NCBI GenBank assembly: GCA_020850355.1 | Contig: JADZEX010000068.1 | Location: 1-64,000, forward strand | Length of the DNA stretch: 64,000 nucleotides | Origin: Fimbriimonadaceae bacterium | Lineage (GTDB): Bacteria; Armatimonadota; UBA10988 | Direction: 5' to 3' | Shown: piece by piece, positions 1 to 7,615 of the stretch | Layout: the number at the start of each line of letters is the position of its first letter | How positions within the stretch are numbered: position 1 is the first letter of the stretch | Translations under genes and position numbers: made by a program | Notes under the pieces: generated by a model | Told to the model about the DNA's origin: nothing | Databases searched by the model: none | Seen by the model: the letters and a program-made list of their open reading frames with translations, nothing else

Positions 1-3
1 AAA

Positions 4-33
4 GTGGGGCCGACCCTCGCGGGTGGGCCCCAC
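4..33 (-). terminator. Rho-independent terminator of the pilus assembly operon
   Basis: Positions 4-11 pair perfectly with 26-33 (8 bp), with a further inner CCC/GGG stem (14-16 with 21-23). Read on the minus strand the hairpin is followed by TTT at 3-1, where the window ends. It lies 26 nt after the stop codon of the secretin gene, so it probably ends the pilM-to-secretin transcript. Confidence 0.7.
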
Positions 34-59
34 GGCTACTCAGGTCTCTCGACCAGGCC

Positions 60-1796
60 TCAGCGCACGCTGCTGGGGCCGTTGGTCGGCGCTTCGCGGA
101 TGATCCGCGGCGTCACGAAGATCAGCAGCTCGGATTCCCGAGTGGTCGTCGTGTTGCTGCGGAACAGCGCCCCGATGAACGGCAGGTCGCCGAGCAACGG
201 GATCTTCCGGCTGGAGACGCTGTTGTCCTTGCGCACCAGGCCGCCCATCGCGATGGTGTCGCCGTCCGGAACCCGCACCAGCGTCGAGATGGTCTGGTCG
301 GCGATGATCGGGATCTGGCCCTCCGGGCTGTCCACGAAGCCCGCCACGTCGCTGATGGTCGGACTGAGCACGACGGTGATCGACTCGTTCGGCGGCTGCC
401 CAGTGACGCGCGGCACGACGATCAGGTCGGTGATCACGTCGAACGTCTCGATGTAGGTCGAGGTCGTCGTGGCTGAGTCGGTGACAGTCGTATCGGACAG
501 GACGATCGGGATCTCCTGACTGAACGAAACCACCGCCGGCAAGCCGTTTTGCGTCAACACGCGCGGCGCGTTGACCACCTTGCCGTTGTTGTTGGCCATG
601 ATGGCGCTCAGGAAGACCTGGAAGTTGCCAGTGGCGTACTGGAACGCCACGCTGGCGCCGCCGCTCGACGAGGAGTCGCCGCTGATCGTGGCGCTGCCGT
701 TGGTCAAAGTCCAGTTGGCCCCGAAGGCCTTGCTGTCGTCGGCGCGGAGCGTCACGAAGCGGGACTCGACCTCGATCTGCTGCGGCGGCACATCGAGCAG
801 GGCGACGATGTCGCGCAACTCGTCGATGCCTTCCTGCGTGCCCTGCACAATCAGCGCCGAGAGCAGGTCGTAGCCGATCAGGACGTCGATGCCCTCGGGC
901 AACGGCAGCACGCCTTGCTGGCCACCGCCACCGCCGAGCCCGCCACCGCCGCCGCCGAGGCCACCACCGCCGCCACCGAGACCACCACCACCGCCGCCCG
1001 GCCCACCAGCGCCGCCACCACCCGGCGCGTCGCCGAACTGGTCGCGCGCCAGCAGCGGCTTGTAGTTGCGGATCGCCGGATCGGACTGGGTGCGCTTGCG
1101 CTGACCCAGCTTCAGCAGCTCGTCACTGCCGTTCAGGGTGTCCCCCAAGCGCACCACCGGCGTGCGGCTGACGTTGGCCTTGGGCAGGTACTGCCGCCGC
1201 TGGCCCGTCAGGGTCTCTTCCACTGCCGGGCACCCAAACAGCGCACAGAACGTGCTGGCCTGCGCGAAGTTGAGCTTCAACTTGGTGTAGACGCGAGCCC
1301 GGCCGGCGCCGGCGCCGGAGGACTCCTCGAGATGCGGCGCGCGCAGGTCGACGGTCGTGGCACCGGGCGGCGCGGCCGGCGGTTGGCGCGTCGGCACCAC
1401 CACCTGGACCCGCTCCGGCACCACGGCCGTGCCCCCACCGCCGCCAACCTGGAACACCTTGCCGCTGTCGGACTTGGCCGCCGCGCGTGAGATGGTGTAG
1501 ATCCCGGTGGTCGGGTTCAACTTGATGCTGAGGTCGTTGGCCTCAGCCAGCACGGCCAGGGCCACGTCCAAGGTCTTGTCGGTCAGTCGCAGGCTGACCT
1601 TCTCGTTGCGCAGGTCTTTGTGCACAACGATCGAGACCCCGGCCTCCTGACTGATGATGTCGGCCACCTCGGCGAGGGGCGCATCGGTGAAGTTGAGGTG
1701 CAGCAGATCGCCGCCCCGCTCTTGGGCCGATACGTTTCCCCAGCAGGCCAGACTGCCTAGCAGTCCGGCCAACAGCAAGCTCTTTGTGGCTCGCAC
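60..1796 (-). CDS. pilQ: PilQ-like secretin of a type IV pilus system
   Basis: Forms the outer-membrane channel through which a type IV pilus is extruded. The 578-residue product has a signal peptide (about 1-24), an STN/secretin N-terminal domain (about 30-100), a second short N-domain-like segment (about 168-190), a glycine-rich linker (about 254-295) and a C-terminal secretin domain (about 335-570). The C-terminal domain carries the family signature VPDGDTIAMGGLVRK followed by KIPLLGDLPFIG. The start is GTG at 1796, set by AGGAGG at 1805-1810 with an 8-nt spacer. It is the last gene of the pilM-N-O-P cluster and lies just downstream of a related STN protein. PilQ proteins are commonly around 700 residues; this one is short because it has few N-terminal modules. 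A GspD-type secretin is the alternative, but the pilMNOP context favours PilQ. Confidence 0.93.
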   Translation of the reverse strand: MRATKSLLLAGLLGSLACWGNVSAQERGGDLLHLNFTDAPLAEVADIISQEAGVSIVVHKDLRNEKVSLRLTDKTLDVALAVLAEANDLSIKLNPTTGIYTISRAAAKSDSGKVFQVGGGGGTAVVPERVQVVVPTRQPPAAPPGATTVDLRAPHLEESSGAGAGRARVYTKLKLNFAQASTFCALFGCPAVEETLTGQRRQYLPKANVSRTPVVRLGDTLNGSDELLKLGQRKRTQSDPAIRNYKPLLARDQFGDAPGGGGAGGPGGGGGGLGGGGGGLGGGGGGLGGGGGQQGVLPLPEGIDVLIGYDLLSALIVQGTQEGIDELRDIVALLDVPPQQIEVESRFVTLRADDSKAFGANWTLTNGSATISGDSSSSGGASVAFQYATGNFQVFLSAIMANNNGKVVNAPRVLTQNGLPAVVSFSQEIPIVLSDTTVTDSATTTSTYIETFDVITDLIVVPRVTGQPPNESITVVLSPTISDVAGFVDSPEGQIPIIADQTISTLVRVPDGDTIAMGGLVRKDNSVSSRKIPLLGDLPFIGALFRSNTTTTRESELLIFVTPRIIREAPTNGPSSVR

Positions 1797-1889
1797 GGTT
1801 TGTGCCTCCTTCTCCCCACTGCACCCGTCGCCGGGGCAACCCCGCCGTGCCTTCTGACAACCGGCCCCGGCGTTTGGTCCGTGATCCGC

Positions 1890-2738
1890 CTAGAAACCAC
1901 CGCCGCCGCGACTGCCGCCGCCGCCGAAGCCGCCACCGCCGCCACCGCGACTGCCGCCGCCGCCGAAGCCGCCACCGCCGCCACCGCGACCGCCGCCGCC
2001 ACGACCGCCACCGCCGCCGCCGAAGCCGCCGCCGCCGCCGCGACCGCCGCCACCGCCACCGAAGCCGCCACCGCCATTGCCGCCCAGGCCGCCACCACCG
2101 CCGCCGAGGCCGCCACCACCACCGCCAAAGCCGCCGCCGCCACGGCCACCGAGGGCGCTGGCGAAGCTGTCAATGTCGATGTAGTAGAGTGGCACGCCCT
2201 TGCGGAACATCGAGGCGAAGCCAGGCGCAAACATGAACTTGAGGTCGATCTTCTGGTAGCGCTTCGATTCGACGGTCGGCGTCCCCGCCGTCTCGGTCCC
2301 GCCCGCCGGAGCGGTCGTCGCTCCAGCGCCAGCCCCTGGCCGCGGCGGCGGGGCCACCGGGCGGGCCGGCTGGGTCGGACCGGTCGGAGTGGTCGGCCCG
2401 GTCGGCATCGTCGGGCGGGTCGGCGCGCCGCCGGCGCCACCCTTGATGATGTAGACCCCGTCGACGTTCTCGTAGCTCAGCCCGCCGGCGACCTGCAGCA
2501 GCAGCTTCAGAGCCTGTTCCGGCGTCTTGTTCTCAATCGAAATGGTGACCTTGGTGTCCTTGTTGACGTCGGGCCCGAAGATGAACTGCAGGGCGGCTTC
2601 CTTGCCGAGCAGCCCAATGGCCTCCGACAGGGGCGCGTCCTTCAAGTCCAGGTTGATGCCGTCCTGCTGCGCTGCGGCCGTGCCGACCCAGAGCAGTACG
2701 CCGACGAGCATGGTCCAGCTTGTCACTCGTACCCGCAT
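1890..2738 (-). CDS. STN-domain protein with a Gly-rich tail; looks like a partial PilQ paralogue
   Basis: A secreted protein of about 282 residues: signal peptide, STN domain (about 25-95), a Pro/Thr-rich linker, a short folded segment, then nearly 90 residues of almost pure glycine with Phe, Leu and Arg. No secretin domain is present. Both folded parts resemble the N-terminal half of the adjacent PilQ: DAPLSEA versus DAPLAEV, and a segment KIDLKFMFAPGFASMF versus KLKLNFAQASTFCALF. Two adjacent ATGs (2741 and 2738) are possible starts. AGGAG at 2746-2750 is spaced 7 nt from the second, so I chose 2738. It probably acts in the periplasm with PilQ, perhaps as a pilotin-like or gate-associated partner; that role is inference. 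No named family beyond STN was recognised. Confidence 0.8.
   Translation of the reverse strand: MRVRVTSWTMLVGVLLWVGTAAAQQDGINLDLKDAPLSEAIGLLGKEAALQFIFGPDVNKDTKVTISIENKTPEQALKLLLQVAGGLSYENVDGVYIIKGGAGGAPTRPTMPTGPTTPTGPTQPARPVAPPPRPGAGAGATTAPAGGTETAGTPTVESKRYQKIDLKFMFAPGFASMFRKGVPLYYIDIDSFASALGGRGGGGFGGGGGGLGGGGGGLGGNGGGGFGGGGGGRGGGGGFGGGGGGRGGGGRGGGGGGFGGGGSRGGGGGGFGGGGSRGGGGF
1893..2150 (-). repeat. Triplet-rich tandem repeats encoding a poly-Gly tail
   Basis: Near-continuous CCG/CCA triplets on the plus strand encode the glycine-rich tail of the STN protein. They include one perfect 39-bp tandem duplication (1909-1947 and 1948-1986) encoding an S-R-G-rich, F-containing unit. Such repeats are prone to slippage, so tail length may vary between strains. 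Confidence 0.85.
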
Positions 2739-2806
2739 CATCCATCTCCTCGGTTCGCCCGCCAACGCTGCGGCGATCCACCCCCGCCGGCCGCGCTGCT
2801 GCGCTC

Positions 2807-2836
2807 AGTATACCCGTTTCCAGCCCGACTCGTGCA
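2807..2836 (-). promoter_or_regulatory. Possible internal promoter for the STN protein and secretin
   Basis: On the minus strand a TATACT box (2807-2812, 5 of 6 matches to consensus) lies 18 nt from a weak TGCACG -35 box (2831-2836). It sits in the 127-nt gap between the pilP stop and the STN start and could boost expression of the last two genes. The -35 is poor, so this is tentative. Confidence 0.35.
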
Positions 2837-2865
2837 CCTTTCGGCCGGTCGCCCGCCGAATCGGC

Positions 2866-3582
2866 TTAGCCGCGCCGGAACGGCGCCAGGTAGACCCGCT
2901 TGGTGCGCTCGTTGCGCAATCGCACGCCCTCCGCCGAAATGGCCTCGACGGTCAGCGAATCCGCGCCTGGCGTGGAGATCGGCACCGTGTCGCCCGGCCG
3001 CACCAAGATCGTGCGGTCGCCCTGCTGCAAAATCGCCTTGACCGTCGACCCCCACACAAAGCCCGCGGTCCGGACATCGCTGAGCTGCGTGTCGGACGGC
3101 CCCTGCTGCTCGCGCTCCAACGACGGCGGGGCGACGGGCGCCCGGACCGGCAGGATATGCGCGATGTTGTAGGGTTGCGGCGGCGGCGGTGGCGGCACCG
3201 GCGACGGCTTATCGAGCGCCGCAAAGACGTTGTCCTTGCCCTTGAACCGCGGCTTCGGCCGCAGCGCGGTCGGCACCGCGCCAGCCGGGGCACCCGGCAT
3301 CGTGGGCGGCGCGGGCGCGGCCCCCGGAGCCGGGGCCCCAGGCATCGCCGGCATGCTGGGCGCGGCCGAGGGGGCTGCCGCGGGTCCACCGGGCGCACCG
3401 GGCGGACCGGGCGCACCGGGCTCGCCCGGCGCGCCGGGCGGCATCTCGGCCTGGGTTGTGCCCGCCTCGCCACCCGCCGCCGGCTCCTCGCTCTTGCCGC
3501 CGCAGCCGACCAGCAGCCAGTACGGGCTGATCGCCGCGGCCATCACGAGACCCACTTGCCAACTCTTCAGCCCGCGCATCAT
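2866..3582 (-). CDS. pilP: PilP-like inner-membrane lipoprotein with a collagen-like linker
   Basis: PilP is the inner-membrane lipoprotein that links the PilN/PilO complex to the PilQ secretin. The 238-residue product has a lipobox LVGC (Cys27), a long Ala/Pro/Gly linker (about 45-105) containing six consecutive G-X-Y triplets, a Pro run, and a C-terminal beta-rich domain (about 165-235; AGFVWGSTVKAILQQGDRT... RVYLAPFRR) of the PilP/GspC homology-region type. Its ATG at 3582 overlaps the pilO stop by 4 nt, indicating translational coupling. The assignment rests mainly on gene order and the C-terminal domain, since PilP sequences diverge strongly. Confidence 0.75.
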   Translation of the reverse strand: MMRGLKSWQVGLVMAAAISPYWLLVGCGGKSEEPAAGGEAGTTQAEMPPGAPGEPGAPGPPGAPGGPAAAPSAAPSMPAMPGAPAPGAAPAPPTMPGAPAGAVPTALRPKPRFKGKDNVFAALDKPSPVPPPPPPQPYNIAHILPVRAPVAPPSLEREQQGPSDTQLSDVRTAGFVWGSTVKAILQQGDRTILVRPGDTVPISTPGADSLTVEAISAEGVRLRNERTKRVYLAPFRRG

Positions 3583-4493
3583 TCGTCCCCTCCGCCGCCG
3601 CCGCCGCCGCCGCCGCCGCCATCACCGCCTTCCGGCGGCGCTTCGCCCCCGGCCGGTCCCGGCCCAGCGGCCGGCGCGGCCGGCGCGGGAGGTGGCGCGG
3701 GCGGCTGGGCGTTGTCCGGCCACACGAACAGCCGCAGGCTGGTGTTCAGCCGCATCAGCACGGTTCCGCGGTGGTCAAAGGCCTCGCGGGTCAGGTTGAA
3801 ATCGGTGATCTGCGCGATGCGGTCGTACTTCTCGGGAAACGTCTCGATGAACCGCAGCAACTCCGGCAGCAGTCCATAAACCGTCATCGTAACCGTGCCG
3901 CGCCCCAGCGGCCAGTCCAACCGACCCTCCGGACCGGGCGGCGGCAAGGTGCCCTTGGTCAAGTTGATCGGCGGCGCCGGCACGCTGGCGTCGAACTCGA
4001 AGAACAGGTTCGGATAGGTCTTGTGGACGAACCGGATCAGCCGCGGGCCGGCCTCGTCGCGCTGGCGGTAGAGCAGCTCGTACATGAAGTCGTCAGGCCG
4101 CTCGTAATTGAACTTGGCGCGGCTGATGCCCTTCATGTAGCGGTTGATCAACGCGTCCAGCGCCGCCTTGTGCTTCGCCAGTTCGACCTTCTTGGACGCC
4201 AGGTCGACCTCCCGCTGCCGCTTGGTCTGATCGAACGCGGCCTGATCCTGCTTGCGGTCGGCATCGCCGTCTTTGGCGCGCTGGCTGGCATTGGTCAGGT
4301 CCACGCCGTCCGCCGGCCAGTTGACCTGCGAGGTGGTCGAGCTGCTGTACTTCCCGCGACTCCCATCGCGCGCGGCGAGGTGCTTCGTCCACTCTTCGTT
4401 GATCTTCTTGATCGACGCGAAGTAGACCACCGTCGGAACGAGGATGCTGAGAAAGATCGACACCCCGTGGACTGCGATGCGTGCATTCGACAT
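3579..4493 (-). CDS. pilO: PilO-like type IV pilus alignment-complex protein
   Basis: PilO pairs with PilN in the inner membrane to align the pilus assembly machinery. The 304-residue product has one N-terminal membrane segment (about 8-26), a charged Lys/Gln-rich coiled-coil region (about 70-115), and a periplasmic ferredoxin-like domain (about 150-265) containing VYGLLPELLRFIETF, typical of PilO. It ends in a Pro/Ala/Gly tail with 11 consecutive glycines. Start ATG at 4493, with GGAGG about 9 nt upstream. It lies 30 nt after pilN and overlaps pilP by 4 nt. Confidence 0.85.
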   Translation of the reverse strand: MSNARIAVHGVSIFLSILVPTVVYFASIKKINEEWTKHLAARDGSRGKYSSSTTSQVNWPADGVDLTNASQRAKDGDADRKQDQAAFDQTKRQREVDLASKKVELAKHKAALDALINRYMKGISRAKFNYERPDDFMYELLYRQRDEAGPRLIRFVHKTYPNLFFEFDASVPAPPINLTKGTLPPPGPEGRLDWPLGRGTVTMTVYGLLPELLRFIETFPEKYDRIAQITDFNLTREAFDHRGTVLMRLNTSLRLFVWPDNAQPPAPPPAPAAPAAGPGPAGGEAPPEGGDGGGGGGGGGGGDE

Positions 4494-4523
4494 CGTAGCT
4501 TGCCTCCGCTCTCAGTCCTCGGA

Positions 4524-5603
4524 TCAGGCCGGCGGCGCGACGCCCGCGGAACCGGCGTCCGGCCCGGCCGGCGCGCCACCTCCGGGCGGCGGCGCCCCTG
4601 CAGCCTCAGCACCAGGCGGCATGCCCGGCATCGCACCACCACCGCCGCCGCCGCCCCCTCCGCCACCGCCGTCCGGGGCCGGGATGGGCGTTGCCCAGCG
4701 GGCCGAAACACTCATCAGCAGGTAGGGCTGCGGCCCCGGCTCGACCGACTCCTTGATGTACCGGGCGACCGCCGCGGCGCGCATCCGCCCACCGCCGCCA
4801 CCCCCGCCACCGCCCCCGGAGGCGCCTTCCACGCCGCCCGGCGGCGGCGCCGCACCGGCGCTGGGGGCCGACGGCCCGGACGCTCCTGCCGCGGAGGGTC
4901 CCGCCGAGGGTCCCGCCGAGGGCGCTGCCGGGGCACCCGCTGCTTCGGCACCGGGCGGCCCACCGCCACTGTCGCCACCGCCGCCCGCGGCCGCGCCGAC
5001 CGCGACGTTGGTGCTGCTGTTGACGGCGACCATCCCCGGCACGGCGTAGTTCAAATCCATGTGCGCCACGACGCCCGGCCCGAGTCCCAACGGGCTGGTC
5101 CGGTTCGGCCAGCCGGTCAGCCCGGTGACGTTGACGCTGTCTTGCGCAAACAGACCGCCCTCATAGCCGGCGCGCAGGTTCATCAGCATCCGAGCGACGT
5201 CCTCGGTGGTCTTGGTGCGCACCTGCAACTCAACCCCGGCCGTGGTCAGCCGACACGAGAGGACCTCGACGCGGTTGTAAATGAACGGCGCCAACGCCCG
5301 CATCCGCTCCGGCCAGACATCGCCGTAGTCGCGCAAGCCCTCGATGTAGGACTTCTTGTTGTCGACCGGCTGGATCTGCCCGACGACCGCGGCGATCTCG
5401 CCGTCGAGGGTACCGATCTGGCTCTCGAAGCCGGCCGCGACGGTCTTCTGGTTGTCCATGTTCTGCATCGCATTGCGGCAGGTCAGGAACCAGCCCAGGG
5501 TGCCCCCGATGTTGACCAGGAGCAGCACCACCCAGACCGCCAGGGCCTTCTTGACCCGGGCCGGCTCGAACACCTCACGTGGCAGGAGTTGCAGGCGGAG
5601 CAT
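4524..5603 (-). CDS. pilN: PilN-like type IV pilus assembly protein with long Gly/Ala/Pro tail
   Basis: PilN contacts cytoplasmic PilM through its N-terminus and PilO in the periplasm. The 359-residue product begins MLRLQLLPREVFEPARVKKA, a short cytoplasmic stretch typical of PilN. A membrane helix (about 20-42) and a periplasmic coiled coil and domain (about 45-200) follow. The C-terminal 150 residues are unusual: Ala/Pro/Ser/Gly low complexity with two poly-Gly runs, interrupted by a short ordered segment around MRAAAVARYIKESVEPGPQP. PilN is normally about 180-220 residues, so the extra length is all tail. Gap to pilM is 12 nt, with an AAGGAT ribosome-binding site. Confidence 0.85.
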   Translation of the reverse strand: MLRLQLLPREVFEPARVKKALAVWVVLLLVNIGGTLGWFLTCRNAMQNMDNQKTVAAGFESQIGTLDGEIAAVVGQIQPVDNKKSYIEGLRDYGDVWPERMRALAPFIYNRVEVLSCRLTTAGVELQVRTKTTEDVARMLMNLRAGYEGGLFAQDSVNVTGLTGWPNRTSPLGLGPGVVAHMDLNYAVPGMVAVNSSTNVAVGAAAGGGGDSGGGPPGAEAAGAPAAPSAGPSAGPSAAGASGPSAPSAGAAPPPGGVEGASGGGGGGGGGGRMRAAAVARYIKESVEPGPQPYLLMSVSARWATPIPAPDGGGGGGGGGGGGAMPGMPPGAEAAGAPPPGGGAPAGPDAGSAGVAPPA

Positions 5604-5615
5604 GGCGGATCCTTA

Positions 5616-7397
5616 CTACTTCTCCCACATCGCCAGCCCGACCGCCACCGCCATCACCGGCGCGGCAGCCCGCAGGCGTTCGTCGGTCAATCGGCTGTTG
5701 CTGACCACCAGGTGCTTCAGCGGATCGCCCAGTTCGACTTCGATGTCGCGGCCGAGCTCCTGTTCCAGGAACTCCGCAAGGCCTTCCAGCCGCGCCGTGC
5801 CGCCGACGATCACGACGGCGTCGATCATCGCGCCATCGTAGCGACTGCTGTAGTATTCCAGGCTGCGGGCGATCTCACCGGCGATGTCGCGGACCACCGG
5901 CTCGACGACCTGGCGCACCTGCTGCGCCTCATCGGCTTCGGCGTCCACCTGGACGGCAGCCACCTCGGAGGTCAGCCCGAGATCGGTGAACGAGAAGCCC
6001 CCGGTGCCTTCCTGGGTCGCCTCGCCGAGCTCACCGAGATCGAAGTCGAGCCCCTCGTCGCTGGTGCCGAGGTCGCCCAGATCGAAGCTCGACCCGACGT
6101 CGGTGGCCCCACCGTGGTCCGAGGCCGCGCCCGCCGTGGAGGTCGCCGTGGCGTCGTCGTCGCCGAGACTGAAATCGAAGCCGGCATCGTCGGCCGCCTC
6201 TTCGGCTGGCTCCTCGGCCTCGGCGAAGCCGAAGGAGAACGCCGGGTCGCCGTCAGCGGTCTCCTCCCCAGGCGCCGCAGCGGCGGGCGGCTGCTCCGCG
6301 GCCGGTTTGGCGGGCGGTTCGTCCTCGTCAAAACCGAACGAGAAGGGCTGCTCGGCGGGCACCGGCGGGTCCTTCTCATCATCGGCCGCGGCGAGGCTGA
6401 ACTTGAAGGTCGGCGGCTCGTCGCCGTCGTCTTCCAACTCGAGCCGCGGCTTGTCGTCGTCGTCGTCGTCGGTGTGGACCTCGACGGTGGCGGTGTCTTC
6501 GAAGGCAAAGCCGCCAAAGCCGGCCCCGCTGCCGCCGAAACCGGTGTCGCTCTCCTCGCCCGCGTCGGTCGAGAAGGCGGCGGCGCCGAACCCGAAGTCG
6601 GTGTCGGCCGCCGGCTTCTCGTCCTCGACGGCCGCCGCTGGCGCGACGACGGTGCCGGGCGGGAGCGGCTTGACCGAGGCAACTTCCCGCTTCAGCCGTT
6701 CGGCTTCCTTCTCGCTGACCCCCAGGCCCTCGGAGATCCGCTGCGTGATCGTCCGCCCGCCCGGCGTGATGGTCCGCGGGAAGTGCAACTGCCCATCGCG
6801 CACGATGCACAGTTCGGTCGCGGTGGCGCCGATGTTGACCACCGCCACGGTGCCCCGCTGGCGGCGTTCGTCCTGGCAGGCCACGCTGCGCGCCAGGGCC
6901 AACGGCTGCACGTCGACCGCCACCGGCTTCAACCTGGCGCGCACCATCGCCTGCGCCAGATCGCTGACGGTCTCGTGCAGCACGGCCCCGAAGAGCACGT
7001 CCATGTTCGGCGAGTCGAGCCCCAGGTCGGGCCGCTCGACGACGGCGTAGTCGTAGATGGTGTCGCGGATCGCGAACGGCGTGTTGCGCTCGATGATCCC
7101 CTCAACCTCGGCGGCGAGTTCCTTCGCCGTCAGCCGCGGGTGCTCGACGATCCGGACGACGGTCGACTTGGTGCCTTGGACCGCGCAGATGGCCTTCTTG
7201 GCCTTCAGCTTGTGGGTCCGCACCGTCTCGCGGATGGCGGCCGCCACCGCGTCGGGATCCCGCACATCGCCATCGCTGACGGCGCCTTCAGGGGTCGGGG
7301 TGACCGCCAAGCCCAGCAGCTTATAGCCCCCCCGCGCCCGCGCCATCTCGGCGATCTTGATGGTGTCCGAGCCGATGTCGATGCCCAGAACTGCCAT
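5616..7397 (-). CDS. pilM: PilM, actin-like ATPase of the pilus alignment complex, with a large acidic insertion
   Basis: PilM is a cytoplasmic FtsA/actin-fold protein that binds the PilN N-terminus. The N-terminal half (1-240) has the phosphate-1 loop GIDIGSDTIKIAEM, then NTPFAIRDTIYDYAVV and the VVNIGATATEL phosphate-2 region. The C-terminal part (about 488-593) has the adenosine motif AVVIVGGTARLEGLAEFL. Between them, residues about 245-488 form an Asp/Glu/Ala/Gly-rich linker with repeated F-x-F and FDLGDL motifs, absent from typical 350-residue PilM. I start at ATG 7397 (MAVLGIDIG), the conserved family N-terminus; a GGAGG lies 12 nt upstream, slightly far. An in-frame extension to 7427 lacks family similarity. 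It is the first gene of the operon, 46 nt from the -10 box at 7443-7448. Confidence 0.93.
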   Translation of the reverse strand: MAVLGIDIGSDTIKIAEMARARGGYKLLGLAVTPTPEGAVSDGDVRDPDAVAAAIRETVRTHKLKAKKAICAVQGTKSTVVRIVEHPRLTAKELAAEVEGIIERNTPFAIRDTIYDYAVVERPDLGLDSPNMDVLFGAVLHETVSDLAQAMVRARLKPVAVDVQPLALARSVACQDERRQRGTVAVVNIGATATELCIVRDGQLHFPRTITPGGRTITQRISEGLGVSEKEAERLKREVASVKPLPPGTVVAPAAAVEDEKPAADTDFGFGAAAFSTDAGEESDTGFGGSGAGFGGFAFEDTATVEVHTDDDDDDKPRLELEDDGDEPPTFKFSLAAADDEKDPPVPAEQPFSFGFDEDEPPAKPAAEQPPAAAAPGEETADGDPAFSFGFAEAEEPAEEAADDAGFDFSLGDDDATATSTAGAASDHGGATDVGSSFDLGDLGTSDEGLDFDLGELGEATQEGTGGFSFTDLGLTSEVAAVQVDAEADEAQQVRQVVEPVVRDIAGEIARSLEYYSSRYDGAMIDAVVIVGGTARLEGLAEFLEQELGRDIEVELGDPLKHLVVSNSRLTDERLRAAAPVMAVAVGLAMWEK

Positions 7398-7442
7398 GGC
7401 TGACGCTGTCCTCCGGCCGGTGCGCACTGCGGTCGGTCACCC

Positions 7443-7472
7443 ATTCTACGGGATTCTGAACGCCGCCGTCAA
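7443..7472 (-). promoter_or_regulatory. Sigma70-like promoter of the pilM operon
   Basis: On the minus strand, TTGACG (7467-7472, 5/6) and TAGAAT (7443-7448, 5/6) are separated by 18 nt. The expected start of transcription near 7436 would give a leader of about 40 nt before the pilM ATG. This separates the pilM cluster from the minor-pilin operon upstream. Confidence 0.65.
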
Positions 7473-7497
7473 GCGCGCTGCCGGCTCAGTTCCCGCG

Positions 7498-7515
7498 GGC
7501 CGGTCGCGACCGGCC
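7498..7515. other. Perfect 18-bp palindrome between two pilus operons
   Basis: The sequence GGCCGGTCGCGACCGGCC is a perfect inverted repeat without a central loop. It lies 26 bp upstream of the pilM -35 box and 16 bp from the terminator hairpin of the giant-protein operon. It could be a dimeric regulator's operator or part of a compound terminator; the sequence alone does not decide. Confidence 0.45.
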
Positions 7516-7530
7516 TGCCGGTTCGCCACG

Positions 7531-7565
7531 CTGGGACGCCTCCCTCCCGTCGGGGGACGTCCCAG
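7531..7565 (-). terminator. Hairpin terminator after the minor-pilin operon
   Basis: An 8-bp perfect stem (7531-7538 with 7558-7565), extended by an imperfect C-rich/G-rich inner stem, lies 50 nt after the stop of the second giant secreted protein. No U-tract follows, so termination may be weak or need Rho. Confidence 0.5.
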
Positions 7566-7615
7566 CCGCGGCGCTGCCGAGTCCTCAGACAGCCTGGCCC
7601 GCCGCAAGTTGTGCC

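Noticed and set aside
1893-2150. CRISPR-like or VNTR array near the start of the window
   Set aside because: The repeats are triplet-based and in frame within a glycine-rich protein tail; there are no unique spacers.
3771-7403. A 1,210-codon open frame on the plus strand opposite pilM-pilN-pilO
   Set aside because: Arg/Gly/Asp-rich translation with no domains, antisense to three well-supported pilus genes; long antisense frames are expected at this GC content.
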